Positions 8,201 to 17,548 of a stretch of DNA of 64,000 nucleotides are shown one piece after another. Position numbers and translations under genes: made by a program. The number at the start of each line of letters is the position of its first letter. Within the stretch, counting starts at the first letter, position 1. The DNA is from CAMLIZ01 sp036231905 (lineage in GTDB: Bacteria > Pseudomonadota > Gammaproteobacteria > Burkholderiales > Burkholderiaceae_C), in assembly GCF_036231905.1 (NCBI RefSeq), contig NZ_JAZARE010000004.1:1-64000 (forward strand), read 5' to 3'. Under the pieces are notes generated by a model that was given only the letters and a program-made list of their open reading frames with translations, made no database searches and was not told the origin of the DNA.

Positions 8201-9433
8201 ATGGCAGCCAACACCCCCGACACCGTCAGCATGGCGCTGTTCTGCGACTTCGAGAACGTGGCCATCGGCGTACGCGACGCCAACTACGAAAAGTTCGACA
8301 TCAAGCGCGTGCTCGAGCGCCTGCTGCTCAAGGGCAGCATCGTGGTGAAGAAGGCGTATTGCGACTGGGACCGCTACAAGCAGTTCAAGGGCGCGATGCA
8401 CGAGGCGAACTTCGAGCTGATCGAGATCCCGCATGTGCGCCAGTCGGGCAAGAACTCGGCCGACATCCGCCTGGTGGTGGACGCACTGGACCTGTGCTAC
8501 ACCAAGTCGCATGTGAACACCTTCGTCATCATCAGCGGCGACTCCGACTTCTCGCCGCTGGTGTCCAAGCTGCGCGAGAACGCCAAGCAGGTGATCGGCG
8601 TCGGCGTGAAGCAGTCCACCTCCGACCTGCTGATCGCCAACTGCGACGAGTTCATCTTCTACGACGACCTGGTGCGCGACCATGAACGTGTGCAGGCGCG
8701 GCGCAATCCACAGGAGGCGCAGGCGTCGAACCGGCGCTCCCCGGCCGACGAGCAGCGCCGCCGCGAAGAGGCGGAAGCGCGCATCCAGAAGGCGATCGAG
8801 CTCACCGTCACCACGCTGGACGCGCTGGTGTCCGAGCGCGGCGAAGGTGGCAAGGTGCGCGCCTCGGTGCTCAAGGACGCGATCAAGCGCCGCAAGCCGG
8901 ATTTCAGCGAGAACCGCTACGGCTTCCGCAGCTTCGGCGGCCTGCTGGAAGAAGCCCAGGCGCGCGGTCAGCTGGAGATCGAGCGCGACGAGAAGTCCAA
9001 CGTGTACATCCAGCGCAACAGCCGGCCGGCGTTGCGGCACGATGCGCCACCGCGCAACGAGCAGGCCGTGCCCACGCCGACGCCCGCACCGGTGCCCAGC
9101 ACCGATACAGCGACCGACACCGCCGCGAGCGGGGAAGTGTCTGCGGCGCCCCGGCGTGGGCGCGGGCGTGGTGACGGATCGACCGCGCGCAAGACCGGCA
9201 CCACCAAGCCGCGGCGCTCCTCGCGCAACGCGGCGGCCGGTGATGCGGAAAGAAGCCCGGACCGCAGCGATGAGCCGGCCCGCGAGCCGGCGCCCACCCC
9301 CGTGCCGCAGCCGCCCGCGCTGCCGGAGCCGGCAATGGCCAGCCCGGCCGGCGACGCGCCGGCCGCGCCAGCCGAAAAGACCACCCGCGCGCGCCGCCCC
9401 CGCAAACCGCGGGCGCCCAAAGACGCGGCCTGA
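8201..9433 (+). CDS. NYN-domain nuclease-like protein with OST-HTH/LOTUS domain
   Basis: A 410-residue protein in three parts. Residues about 6-165 form a NYN (PIN-like) domain with the acidic signatures FCDFENV near the start, NSADIRLVVDALD in the middle and ISGDSDFSPLV later, the usual metal-binding Asp set. Residues about 195-270 form an OST-HTH/LOTUS domain (RASVLKDAIKRRKPDF, YGFRSFGGLLEEA). The remainder is a low-complexity tail rich in Pro, Ala and Arg, with an RRGRGRGDG stretch and an Arg/Lys-rich end, probably disordered and nucleic-acid binding. The family relates to LabA/MARF1-type proteins thought to act on RNA. The substrate is unknown. It follows pyrC by 32 bases and may be cotranscribed. 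Confidence 0.85.
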   Translation: MAANTPDTVSMALFCDFENVAIGVRDANYEKFDIKRVLERLLLKGSIVVKKAYCDWDRYKQFKGAMHEANFELIEIPHVRQSGKNSADIRLVVDALDLCYTKSHVNTFVIISGDSDFSPLVSKLRENAKQVIGVGVKQSTSDLLIANCDEFIFYDDLVRDHERVQARRNPQEAQASNRRSPADEQRRREEAEARIQKAIELTVTTLDALVSERGEGGKVRASVLKDAIKRRKPDFSENRYGFRSFGGLLEEAQARGQLEIERDEKSNVYIQRNSRPALRHDAPPRNEQAVPTPTPAPVPSTDTATDTAASGEVSAAPRRGRGRGDGSTARKTGTTKPRRSSRNAAAGDAERSPDRSDEPAREPAPTPVPQPPALPEPAMASPAGDAPAAPAEKTTRARRPRKPRAPKDAA

Positions 9434-9484
9434 AGCGTCGGCAGATGCGCCGGGGCCGGCGCTGGGTGCAAAGGCGGGGCTGAC

Positions 9485-10252
9485 ATGACGCCGCACAGCG
9501 CAGCCACGGGCAGCGGCTGCAGCCCGGGCTCGGAGCCGATCGACTGGGCGGCGCCGTGGCTGGCGCCTTACCGCCTGCTCGGCGCCCAGGTCGAGCACGG
9601 TGTGCGAGCCGGCCGCAGCGTGGCCGAGGCTTTGAACGAAACAGCGGTGCCCGGCGTGCCGCGCTTTGTGCCGCATTCGGCGCTGCCTGCGGCCGAGGCC
9701 TACGAGGCGTTCATCTTCCGCACGGGCCAGGTACCCACGCGCGACAACCTGCACGACTTCTTCAACGGGCTGGTGTGGCTGCACCAGCCGGCCCTCAAGG
9801 CACGGCTCAACGCGCTGCAGGCCGAGGAGATCGGCCGCCGCGGTATCGCCGCCTCACGCGGGCCGTTGCGCGACGCGCTCACCGTGTTCGACGAAAACGG
9901 CGCGCTGCTGGAAGCCCCGGCCGACCTCGTGGCCGCCTTGCGTGCGCGCGACTGGCACGGTGCATTCGTGCGCCAGCGCGCGGCCTGGCGCGAGACGCGC
10001 CTGGTCCTGGTGGGCCATGCGCTGCTGGAAAAGCTGCTGCACCCGCGCAAGCCCATCACCGCGCATGCGCTGCTCGCAGGCAGCGAACTCGCGGCCTGCG
10101 CCTATGAACGCAAGAGCTTCCTGCCCTTGCCGGTGCTTGGCGTGCCGGGCTGGTGGCCGGCCAACGAGGACGCCGCCTTCTACGACGACGCCTCGGTGTT
10201 CCGCCCTGCGCCTCAGCTTTCGGCCGGCAGGAAGCCTTCGATCGAGAGATAA
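9485..10252 (+). CDS. DUF3025 family protein
   Basis: A 255-residue protein that I place in DUF3025 by the pattern FVPHSALPAAEAYEAFIF, TGQVPTRDNLHDFFNGLVWL and the C-terminal KSFLPLPVLGVPGWWPANED. There is no signal peptide or membrane span. The function of this proteobacterial family is unknown. The gene lies 51 bases after the NYN gene on the same strand. Its last 40 bases overlap the 3' end of cysK, which runs in the opposite direction, so the two messages would share complementary 3' ends. Confidence 0.85.
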   Translation: MTPHSAATGSGCSPGSEPIDWAAPWLAPYRLLGAQVEHGVRAGRSVAEALNETAVPGVPRFVPHSALPAAEAYEAFIFRTGQVPTRDNLHDFFNGLVWLHQPALKARLNALQAEEIGRRGIAASRGPLRDALTVFDENGALLEAPADLVAALRARDWHGAFVRQRAAWRETRLVLVGHALLEKLLHPRKPITAHALLAGSELAACAYERKSFLPLPVLGVPGWWPANEDAAFYDDASVFRPAPQLSAGRKPSIER

Positions 10253-11135
10253 CGCTCGCCGGTGTCGTAGTTGAAACCGAGCACCCGGGCGCCGGCCGGC
10301 AGCTCCTTGAGCTTTTGCGCAATGGCAGCCAGCGAGGCGCCGCTGGAAATGCCGACCAGCACGCCTTCTTCGCGGGCGCAGCGGCGCGCCATCTCGCGTG
10401 CATCCTCGGCCTCGACCTGGATCACGCCGTCCAGCAGCTCGGTCTTCAGGTTGTTCGGAATGAAGCCGGCGCCTATGCCCTGGATCGGGTGAGGTGCTGG
10501 CTTGCCACCGCTGATGACCGGCGACGCGCTAGGCTCCACCGCAAACACCTTGAGCTGCGGCCACTTCGCTTGAGCACCTGGGCGCAGCCGGTGATGTGGC
10601 CGCCGGTGCCGACGCCGGTGACCAGCACATCCAGGCCCTCGGGAAAGTCGGCCAGGATCTCCTGCGCGGTGGTGCGCACATGCACCTCGATGTTGGCCGC
10701 GTTGTCGAACTGCTGCGGCATCCAGGCGCCCGGCGTGGCGGCCACGATCTCGCCCGCCTTCTCGATCGCGCCCTTCATGCCTTTTTCCCGCGGCGTCAGC
10801 ACGAACTTGGCACCGTAGGCCAGCATCAGGCGCCGCCGTTCGATCGACATGCTTTCCGGCATCACCAGCACCAGCGGATAGCCTTTCACCGCCGCCACCA
10901 TCGCCAGCCCGATGCCGGTGTTGCCCGAGGTGGGCTCCACGATGGTGCCGCCGGGCTTGAGCAGGCCATCGCGCTCGGCCGCTTCCACCATCGACAGGGC
11001 GATGCGGTCCTTGATCGAGCCGCCGGGGTTGGCGCGCTCGGACTTCACCCACACCTCGGCCTGCGGGCCGAACAGCCGGTTGATGCGGATGTGCGGCGTG
11101 TTGCCGATGGTGGCGAGGACGTTGGCGGCTTTCAT
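10213..11135 (-). pseudogene. cysK: Cysteine synthase A with a one-base frameshift
   Basis: Makes L-cysteine from O-acetylserine and sulfide with PLP. The reading starts at the ATG ending at 11135, behind an AGGAGA ribosome-binding site. It runs in one frame through NVLATIGNTPHIRINRLFG, the PLP-lysine block NPGGSIKDRIALSMVEA, TSGNTGIGLAMVA and GTGGHITGCAQVLK. It must then shift frame at about 10567-10570 to continue KWPQLKVFAVEP, GIGAGFIPNNL and LGFNYDTGERYLS, the normal CysK ending. The coding strand reads aagcgaag where aaggcgaag would restore one frame of about 307 residues, so one G seems missing. This is either a real recent mutation or an assembly error. Both halves are well preserved, which favours a recent event or an error. 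Confidence 0.85.
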
Positions 11136-11168
11136 GAGCAGTCTCCTGGGTCGTTGGCTCGGGCAGAG

Positions 11169-11174
11169 GATAAT
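11169..11174 (+). promoter_or_regulatory. -10-like box of rnpB
   Basis: GATAAT ends seven bases before the predicted 5' end of RNase P RNA (11181), the spacing expected of a -10 element. I do not see a good -35 hexamer 16-18 bases upstream, where the cysK leader lies. Confidence 0.4.
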
Positions 11175-11180
11175 CCGCCG

Positions 11181-11511
11181 GTGAAGCAAGCCAGACCGCC
11201 GCTGGGGCGATCACCGAAAGGTGGCCCTGGAGGAAGGTCCGGACTGCACAGGGCAGCGTAGCAGGTAACACCTGTCCGCCGTGAGGCGAGGATCAGAGCA
11301 ACAGAGACGAGTCGGGGTTTTCGAAAGAAGGCCCCGGGTGAAACGGGCAATCTCTACGCGCAGCAATACCAAATAGGCACACATTGATCCGGCCCGGTGA
11401 GTGTGCGGGTAGGTAGCACCGAGCCGTGTGAGCGATCCACGGCCCAGAGGAATGGCGGTCACGCCGCGGGCAACCGCGGTGCACAGAATCCGGCCTATCG
11501 GCTTGCTTCAC
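11181..11511 (+). ncRNA. rnpB: RNase P RNA, bacterial class A
   Basis: The catalytic RNA that trims the 5' leader of tRNA precursors. Its universal segments are visible in order: the 5' block gaggaaggtccggactgcac with agggca, then gtagcaggtaacacctg, gaggatcagagcaacagaga, a gggtgaaacgggcaatc block, gcagcaataccaaataggca, gggtaggtagcaccgagcc, cccagaggaatggcggtcac, and acagaatccggcctatcgg near the 3' end. The 5' gtgaagcaagcc (11181-11192) pairs perfectly over 12 bases with the 3' ggcttgcttcac (11500-11511), which fixes both ends. The gene is divergent from cysK. Its 3' end lies two bases from the stop codon of the convergent CMD-family gene. Confidence 0.97.
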
Positions 11512-11513
11512 TC

Positions 11514-12074
11514 TTATTCGCGCTTGTTCGCCCGGTACGCGTCGCGCCCAGGGCGGGCGAGCGCCACCAGCATCGCCACGCCGGTGTACAGGCCCACCAG
11601 CTGGGTCATCTCGATCAGCGTCGGCTCGTCGAAGTGCCCGCGGAGCTCGGCATACAGCGAGTCGTCGACTGCCAGCCGCCGCACCAGTGCATCGGCCAGC
11701 CGCATCGCCGCAAGCTGCTCGGCGCTCCACAGGCCGGACGAGGGCACCTCGCTGCGCGTGTCCTCGATCTGCTCGGCCGACAACCCCATGCGCGCCGAAA
11801 TGGTGTCCACATGCAGGTGCCATTCATAGTCATTGCCGGCCGCCACGCAGGTGCGCAGGATCAGCAGCTCGCGCAGCGGCTTGGGCAGCACGCGGCGGTC
11901 CAGCAGGCCGGTGGGGCCCAGCAGCCCGCTGTCCACCAGATGCAGGAACAGGCCTTCGTTGCGCGCCACCGCTCGAAAGATCGCCGGTGGCACGGTGTCC
12001 GGCGGCACGAGGCGGGCGAAGCGCTGCTGCAAGGCGGCGGAATAGGGCGCGGTGACGGGTTCGATGCGGGGCAT
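11514..12074 (-). CDS. Carboxymuconolactone decarboxylase (CMD/AhpD-like) family protein
   Basis: A 186-residue cytoplasmic protein starting at the ATG ending at 12074, behind a gatccaggaga ribosome-binding region. The central block LPKPLRELLILRTCVAAGNDYEWHLHV matches the CMD/AhpD fold core. The usual redox pair CxxC is not present; a single Cys (RTCVAAG) and the EWHLH motif suggest the decarboxylase-like, non-peroxidase branch. It is divergent from the HxlR-type regulator at 12134. The two share a 59-base intergenic region with two matching operators, so it is most likely the regulator's target. The substrate is unknown. Confidence 0.85.
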   Translation of the reverse strand: MPRIEPVTAPYSAALQQRFARLVPPDTVPPAIFRAVARNEGLFLHLVDSGLLGPTGLLDRRVLPKPLRELLILRTCVAAGNDYEWHLHVDTISARMGLSAEQIEDTRSEVPSSGLWSAEQLAAMRLADALVRRLAVDDSLYAELRGHFDEPTLIEMTQLVGLYTGVAMLVALARPGRDAYRANKRE

Positions 12075-12089
12075 GGTCTCTCCTGGATC

Positions 12090-12106
12090 GCTACAAAAAC
12101 AGTAGC
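12090..12106. promoter_or_regulatory. Operator copy 1 between the CMD-family and HxlR genes
   Basis: gctac-aaaaaca-gtagc, a perfect 5-base inverted repeat with a 7-base spacer; with the flanking c and g the arms extend to six. It is placed 16 bases upstream of the CMD-family ATG. It shares arms and spacer length with copy 2; centres are 26 bases apart. Confidence 0.65.
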
Positions 12107-12115
12107 GAAGCACAT

Positions 12116-12132
12116 GCTACATTAATCGTAGC
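12116..12132. promoter_or_regulatory. Operator copy 2, abutting the HxlR start
   Basis: gctac-attaatc-gtagc, the same arms and spacer length as copy 1. It ends one base before the regulator's ATG at 12134 and contains an ATTAAT box (12121-12126) that could be the regulator's -10. Binding there should repress the regulator's own gene. No Shine-Dalgarno sequence fits before the ATG, so the transcript may be leaderless. Confidence 0.65.
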
Positions 12133-12133
12133 G

Positions 12134-12442
12134 ATGAGCACAACCGTCCCAGAAGGCAAGCAGGCGATCAACGAGGCGCTGGAGCTGTTCCACCGGCGCT
12201 GGATGCTGCGTGTCATCTGGGAGCTGCGCGGCGGCGGCCTCACCTTCCGCGCGCTGCAGGCAGCCTGTGGCGACCTGTCGCCCACGGTGCTCAACCAGCG
12301 CCTGGCCGAGCTGCGCGAGAGCGGCCTGCTGGAGCCGGAAGGGCCGGGCTACCAGCTCACGGCCATGGGGCTGGAGCTGATCGATGCCTTTGCCCCGCTG
12401 TCCAAGTGGGCCGTCAAATGGCGCCGCCACCGAGCCGGATGA
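12134..12442 (+). CDS. HxlR-family winged-helix regulator
   Basis: A 102-residue DNA-binding protein. The block HRRWMLRVIWELRGGGLTFRAL is the HxlR entry helix, followed by LSPTVLNQRLAELRESGLL as recognition helix and wing, and YQLTAMGLELIDAFAPLSKW. HxlR proteins bind as dimers to short inverted repeats, and two identical-arm repeats lie directly upstream. Its partner is the divergent CMD-family gene; a downstream efflux pump begins 25 bases after its stop and may be in the same transcript. No cysteine in the HxlR redox position stands out apart from the one in QAACGD. The signal it senses is unknown. Confidence 0.88.
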   Translation: MSTTVPEGKQAINEALELFHRRWMLRVIWELRGGGLTFRALQAACGDLSPTVLNQRLAELRESGLLEPEGPGYQLTAMGLELIDAFAPLSKWAVKWRRHRAG

Positions 12443-12467
12443 GTGCACCTACACTCGTCGGCTCCCG

Positions 12468-13676
12468 ATGAATCCCGACGCCCACACCCTCTGGCGCTAC
12501 CCCCGCTGGACGCTGGCCTTCCTGCTCGCCTGCCTGGGCATGCTGGGGCCCTTCTCGATCGACACCTACCTGCCGGCGTTCACCGGCATTGCGCGTTCGC
12601 TGGACGCCACGCCGGTGCAGATGCAGCAGACGCTGTCGGCCTACCTGTTCGGCTTTGCGGTGATGAACCTGTTCCACGGCGCGCTGTCCGACACCTTCGG
12701 CCGGCGCCCGCTGGTGCTGTGGGGCATGGCGATCTTCACCGTGGCCTCGGTGGGCTCCGCGCTGTCGCAGTCCATCGGCCTGCTGGTGCTGATGCGCGCG
12801 CTGCAGGGCATGTCGGCCGGGGCCGGCATCGTGGTGTCGCGCGCCATCATCCGCGACATGTTCCCGCCGGCCGATGCGCAGCGGGTGATGTCGCAGGTGA
12901 CCATCTACTTCGGCATCGCGCCGGCGATCGCGCCCATGGTGGGCGGCTTTCTCTACGTGCATGTGGGCTGGCACGCGATCTTCTGGTTCCTGGCGCTCGT
13001 GGGCGCGGCGCTGTGGTTCGCCAACTGGCGGGTGCTGCCCGAAACGTTGCATGCCGATGCCAAGCAGCCGATCAACTTCAAGCACCTGATGGCCGGCTAC
13101 TGGGAGCTGGGCGCCAGCCCGCGCTTCCTGGCGCTGGCGCTGGCCAGCGGCATCCCGTTCAACGGCATGTTTCTCTACGTGCTGTCGGCGCCGGTGTTCC
13201 TGGGCGAACACCTGCACCTGGCGCCACAGCATTTCTTCGTCTTCTTCTGCCTCACCATCAGCGGCATCATGGGCGGCGCCTGGCTGAGCGGCCGCCTGGC
13301 CGGCAAGATCAAGCCCAAGCACCAGATCCGCCACGGCTTCGTGATCATGCTGGCGGTGTCGCTGGTGAACCTGGCGCTCAACCTGCTGTTCCCGGCGGAG
13401 GCCTGGTGGGCCGTGCTACCGATCGGCATCTTCGCCTTCGGCTGGGCGCTGATGGTGCCGGTGGTCACCCTGATGGTGCTGGACCTGGTGCCCGAGCGGC
13501 GCGGCATGGCGTCCTCCCTGCAGGCCTTCGTCGGCAGCATGGCCAACGGCCTGGTTGCCGGCGTGATCGCGCCGCTGGTGATGCACTCCACGGTGGCGCT
13601 GGCCACGGCCTCGCTGCTGATGATGAGCATCGGCGTGGTGGCCTGGATCTGGGTGAAGCCGCGCGTCACCCAGTGA
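12468..13676 (+). CDS. Bcr/CflA-family drug efflux MFS transporter
   Basis: A 402-residue inner-membrane major facilitator with about 12 spans. Markers are the N-terminal FSIDTYLPAF (Asp in span 1, conserved in Bcr/CflA), the motif A region GALSDTFGRRPLVLWG after span 2, RALQGMSAGAGIVVSRAIIRD (motif B/C region) and IYFGIAPAIAPMVGGFL. These identify the drug/proton antiporter subfamily with 12 spans. The ATG at 12468 is chosen over upstream codons that overlap the HxlR gene. The proximity to the HxlR regulator suggests joint control, possibly of a small toxic compound handled by both the CMD protein and this pump; that is inference. Confidence 0.88.
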   Translation: MNPDAHTLWRYPRWTLAFLLACLGMLGPFSIDTYLPAFTGIARSLDATPVQMQQTLSAYLFGFAVMNLFHGALSDTFGRRPLVLWGMAIFTVASVGSALSQSIGLLVLMRALQGMSAGAGIVVSRAIIRDMFPPADAQRVMSQVTIYFGIAPAIAPMVGGFLYVHVGWHAIFWFLALVGAALWFANWRVLPETLHADAKQPINFKHLMAGYWELGASPRFLALALASGIPFNGMFLYVLSAPVFLGEHLHLAPQHFFVFFCLTISGIMGGAWLSGRLAGKIKPKHQIRHGFVIMLAVSLVNLALNLLFPAEAWWAVLPIGIFAFGWALMVPVVTLMVLDLVPERRGMASSLQAFVGSMANGLVAGVIAPLVMHSTVALATASLLMMSIGVVAWIWVKPRVTQ

Positions 13677-13722
13677 AGCGGCATTCAAGTATCCGGGCCG
13701 GCGGGCCGATAGCCCGTTCACG

Positions 13723-14718
13723 ATGAGACATCTCCTGGCGCCGCTGATCGCGGCGAGCATCACCCTGCCGTCTGCGTTCGCCGCAGAACATGCCGCTGTG
13801 CCGGCGTTGCGTGCCGCGTCTGCAGCGGCGTCGCCGGCGGCATCGGCCGCGTCCGCCCCTGCCGGCAACGACACGCTGGAAGCGTTGCACCAGCGCCTGT
13901 CCGACCGGCTGGGCTCGGTGCGGCAGCCTACGTCCGACGGATCGCTGCTGCTGCGTGTGCCCAGCAGGGCGATCGCCACGGCGGCGCCGGTGCGGCGCAC
14001 GGCATCGAAGAAGACCGAGCCGGTGGAGCACATCGAGCCCGGCGCGGTGCACTGGTCCTATGCCGGGGAGACCGGGCCGCAGGCCTGGGCGCGCCTGAAG
14101 CCGGAGTTCGCCACCTGCGCCAGCGGCCACCGCCAGAGCCCGATCGACATCCGCGACGGCTTTGCTGTGCAGCTGGAGCCAGTGGAGTTTGCCTACCAGG
14201 CGAGCAACTTCCGCGTCATCGACAACGGCCACACGGTGCAGGTGAACCTGGCGCCCGGCAACACCATCAGCGTGCTGGGCCGGCGCTATGAGCTGGTGCA
14301 GTTTCATTTTCACCGCCCGTCGGAAGAGCGCATCAACGGCCGCGCTTTCGACATGGTGGTGCACCTGGTGCACAAGGATGCGGAGGGCCGGCTGGCGGTG
14401 GTGGCGGTGCTGCTGGAGCGCGGCAGCCAGCAGCCGGTGGTGCAGGCGGTGTGGAACAACCTGCCGCTGGAAAAAGGCGAGGAGCAGGCCGCCCGTGTCA
14501 CGCTGGACCCCGGGCGCCTGCTGCCGGAGGACCGGCGCTACTACACCTACATGGGCTCGCTCACCACGCCGCCGTGCAGTGAAGGCGTGCTGTGGATGGT
14601 GATGAAACAGCCGGTGCAGCTGGGCGGCGACCAGATCGACCTTTTCGCGCGCCTGTACCCGATGAACGCCCGCCCGGTGCAGCCCGCCGGCGGCCGCCTG
14701 ATCAAGGAATCGAACTAG
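13723..14718 (+). CDS. cah: Alpha-class carbonic anhydrase, secreted
   Basis: Interconverts CO2 and bicarbonate, probably in the periplasm. It has 331 residues. A Sec signal peptide occupies about 1-20 (LLAPLIAASITLPSAFA), then a Ala/Pro/Ser-rich linker of about 80 residues, and the catalytic domain from about residue 105 (HWSYAGETGPQAW, RQSPIDIRDG). The three zinc histidines are H195 and H197 (VQFHFHRPSEE) and H214 (MVVHLVHKD), with the 2 and 17 residue spacing of bacterial alpha enzymes such as that of Neisseria. The TPPCSEGVLW motif follows. The N-terminal linker is longer than in typical enzymes of about 245 residues and may extend the domain from an envelope surface. Confidence 0.93.
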   Translation: MRHLLAPLIAASITLPSAFAAEHAAVPALRAASAAASPAASAASAPAGNDTLEALHQRLSDRLGSVRQPTSDGSLLLRVPSRAIATAAPVRRTASKKTEPVEHIEPGAVHWSYAGETGPQAWARLKPEFATCASGHRQSPIDIRDGFAVQLEPVEFAYQASNFRVIDNGHTVQVNLAPGNTISVLGRRYELVQFHFHRPSEERINGRAFDMVVHLVHKDAEGRLAVVAVLLERGSQQPVVQAVWNNLPLEKGEEQAARVTLDPGRLLPEDRRYYTYMGSLTTPPCSEGVLWMVMKQPVQLGGDQIDLFARLYPMNARPVQPAGGRLIKESN

Positions 14719-14794
14719 GAAACTGAGGCGGCGCTGCCGCAAGCGGATACAGCGTGCGGGCCGGCCGGCGCTATGCTTGCGCCCACCGCCTGCC

Positions 14795-16531
14795 ATGGAC
14801 TTGCCGCAGCATCATTCCGCAGCGCCCACCTTCCGCCGTCGCTTCCGTGACGCGCTGGTGCGCGTGCGTGCCGCGGTCAACCCGGTGGAAGCGCAGGCGC
14901 ACGACACCGTGCACCTGCCGCCCGCTGCAACGCCCGCACCGGCGGTGCGCCCGGAGCGGGCGGACGGCGAGCTGCAGCTGCGTTTGCAGGAGCTGCAGCT
15001 GGCACTGCAGGCGGCCGAAGAGGCCAGCCAGGCCAAATCGCGCTTCCTCGCCAAGCTGAGCCACGAGATCCGCACGCCGATGAGCGGCGTGCTCGGCATG
15101 AGCCAGCTGCTGGCCAACACCACGCTGGACAGCACCCAGCGCAACTACCTCGAGCTGATGCAGCGCTCGGCCACCGGGCTGCTGGGCCTGCTGAGCGAGC
15201 TGTTGGACTTCTCCCACATCGAAGCCGGGCGCCTGGACCTGGAGCCGCAAGCCGTTCAATTGCGCGAGCTGCTCGACGACGCCGCCGCGGCCGTGGCGCA
15301 CCAGGCGCTGGACAAGCGCCTGCTTTTCGAATGCCAGCTGGCGCCTGGGCTGCCCTCGGTGGTGCGTGCCGACCCGGCCCGCCTGCGCCAGATCTGCCTG
15401 CATCTGCTGCACAACGCGATCAAGTTCACCAGCGTCGGCCAGGTGGTGTTGGCCGCGCGTTCGGATACGGAAGGCCTGGTCATCGAAGTCAGCGACACCG
15501 GCCAGGGCATCGCACCGGAGCTGCAGAGCCGTGTCTTCACGCCCTTTGTGCAGGGGGATGAAAGCATCGCCCGGCGCGAGGGCGGCATCGGCCTGGGGCT
15601 GACCGTGGTGGACACCCTGGTGCGTGCGATGGCCGGGCGCATCACCCTGTGCAGCGAGCCGGGGCGCGGCACCAGTTTCCGGGTGCACCTGCCGCTGCCG
15701 GTGCTGGAGCTGGGGGCGCCGCCGCTGGCGGCAGACCCGAGCCGGCGCGTGGCGGTGGTGAGCGATGCGCCCAGCAGCCAGATGGCGCTGCGCGACCGCC
15801 TGGCGTACCTGCACCACGAGGTGGTGGCCGTGCTCAGCTGGCGCGACCTGGCGTTCGAGCCGGAGGCGCTGGTGGCCTTGAAGCCGGACGCGGTGCTCTA
15901 CGACGAGCCGATGGAAGGCTGGCCCGCCGGCCTGGCACCGGTGGATGGCGAGCTCCCCGCGCCCTGGGTGGTGCTGCTGCTGCAGCGGTGGCCCGACAGT
16001 GCCGGGGCCCTCGCCGCGCCGGCCGCCCGGCTGCATCGGCCGCTGTCCGATGCGAGCCTGGCACGTGCGCTGGAACCGGCGGGTGCCAACACCACTGCCG
16101 CGCCGGCCACCCGGCCGGCGGGCTCGCGCGGCCGGGTGCTGCTGGTGGAGGACAACGAGATCAACCAGATGGTCTCGCGTGCCTTCGTGGAGCACCTGGG
16201 CTTCGAGGTCGACGTGGCGGAGGCCGCACCTGCCGCCCTGAAGGCGCTGCAGGCGCGCGACTATGCGCTGGTGCTGATGGACTGCCAGCTGCCGGAGGTG
16301 GACGGCTACGAGCTCACCCGCCGCATGCGCGCCGGGGAAGCGGGTGCGCGCGCCCAGCGCATGCCGGTGGTGGCGCTGACCGCCCACGCCACGCCGGCCG
16401 ACCGCGAGCGCTGCCTGGCGGCCGGCATGAACGACTACCTCACCAAGCCGGTGGACACCGCGCGCCTGGCCGCCACGCTGGACCGCTGGACCGCCCTGCC
16501 GGCCACCGGGCGAGCCGACGTGCGCGCATGA
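14795..16531 (+). CDS. Soluble hybrid histidine kinase with C-terminal receiver
   Basis: A 578-residue cytoplasmic sensor kinase. There are no membrane spans and no recognisable sensor domain. An N-terminal stretch of about 50 residues leads into a short coiled coil (ELQLALQAAEEASQAKSRFL), then the HisKA block LSHEIRTPMSGVLGM with phosphoacceptor H90. An HATPase domain follows (HNAIKFTS, DTGQGI, GGIGLGLT), then a degenerate segment, then a receiver domain with VLLVEDN and phosphoacceptor D496 in LMDCQLPEVDG. There is no Hpt domain, so a separate phosphotransfer protein or response regulator must complete any relay. It is convergent with rpoH; the hairpin between them terminates rpoH. The stimulus is unknown. 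Confidence 0.9.
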   Translation: MDLPQHHSAAPTFRRRFRDALVRVRAAVNPVEAQAHDTVHLPPAATPAPAVRPERADGELQLRLQELQLALQAAEEASQAKSRFLAKLSHEIRTPMSGVLGMSQLLANTTLDSTQRNYLELMQRSATGLLGLLSELLDFSHIEAGRLDLEPQAVQLRELLDDAAAAVAHQALDKRLLFECQLAPGLPSVVRADPARLRQICLHLLHNAIKFTSVGQVVLAARSDTEGLVIEVSDTGQGIAPELQSRVFTPFVQGDESIARREGGIGLGLTVVDTLVRAMAGRITLCSEPGRGTSFRVHLPLPVLELGAPPLAADPSRRVAVVSDAPSSQMALRDRLAYLHHEVVAVLSWRDLAFEPEALVALKPDAVLYDEPMEGWPAGLAPVDGELPAPWVVLLLQRWPDSAGALAAPAARLHRPLSDASLARALEPAGANTTAAPATRPAGSRGRVLLVEDNEINQMVSRAFVEHLGFEVDVAEAAPAALKALQARDYALVLMDCQLPEVDGYELTRRMRAGEAGARAQRMPVVALTAHATPADRERCLAAGMNDYLTKPVDTARLAATLDRWTALPATGRADVRA

Positions 16532-16555
16532 AAAACGGCTCCCGCGGGAGCCGTT
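16531..16555 (-). terminator. Rho-independent terminator of rpoH
   Basis: Arms aacggctccc (16534-16543) and gggagccgtt (16546-16555) pair perfectly over ten bases around a very short loop. On the minus strand the stem is followed by a run of T (the complement of aaaaa at 16531-16535). It lies 25 bases after the rpoH stop and directly at the stop codon of the convergent kinase gene. Confidence 0.85.
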
Positions 16556-16579
16556 CGACCAGGATGGAGGTGCGCTGCC

Positions 16580-17509
<930 letters not shown>

Positions 17510-17548
17510 GAAGTCTCTGACCTTTGGATTCCGCTTCGGTTCCCGATA

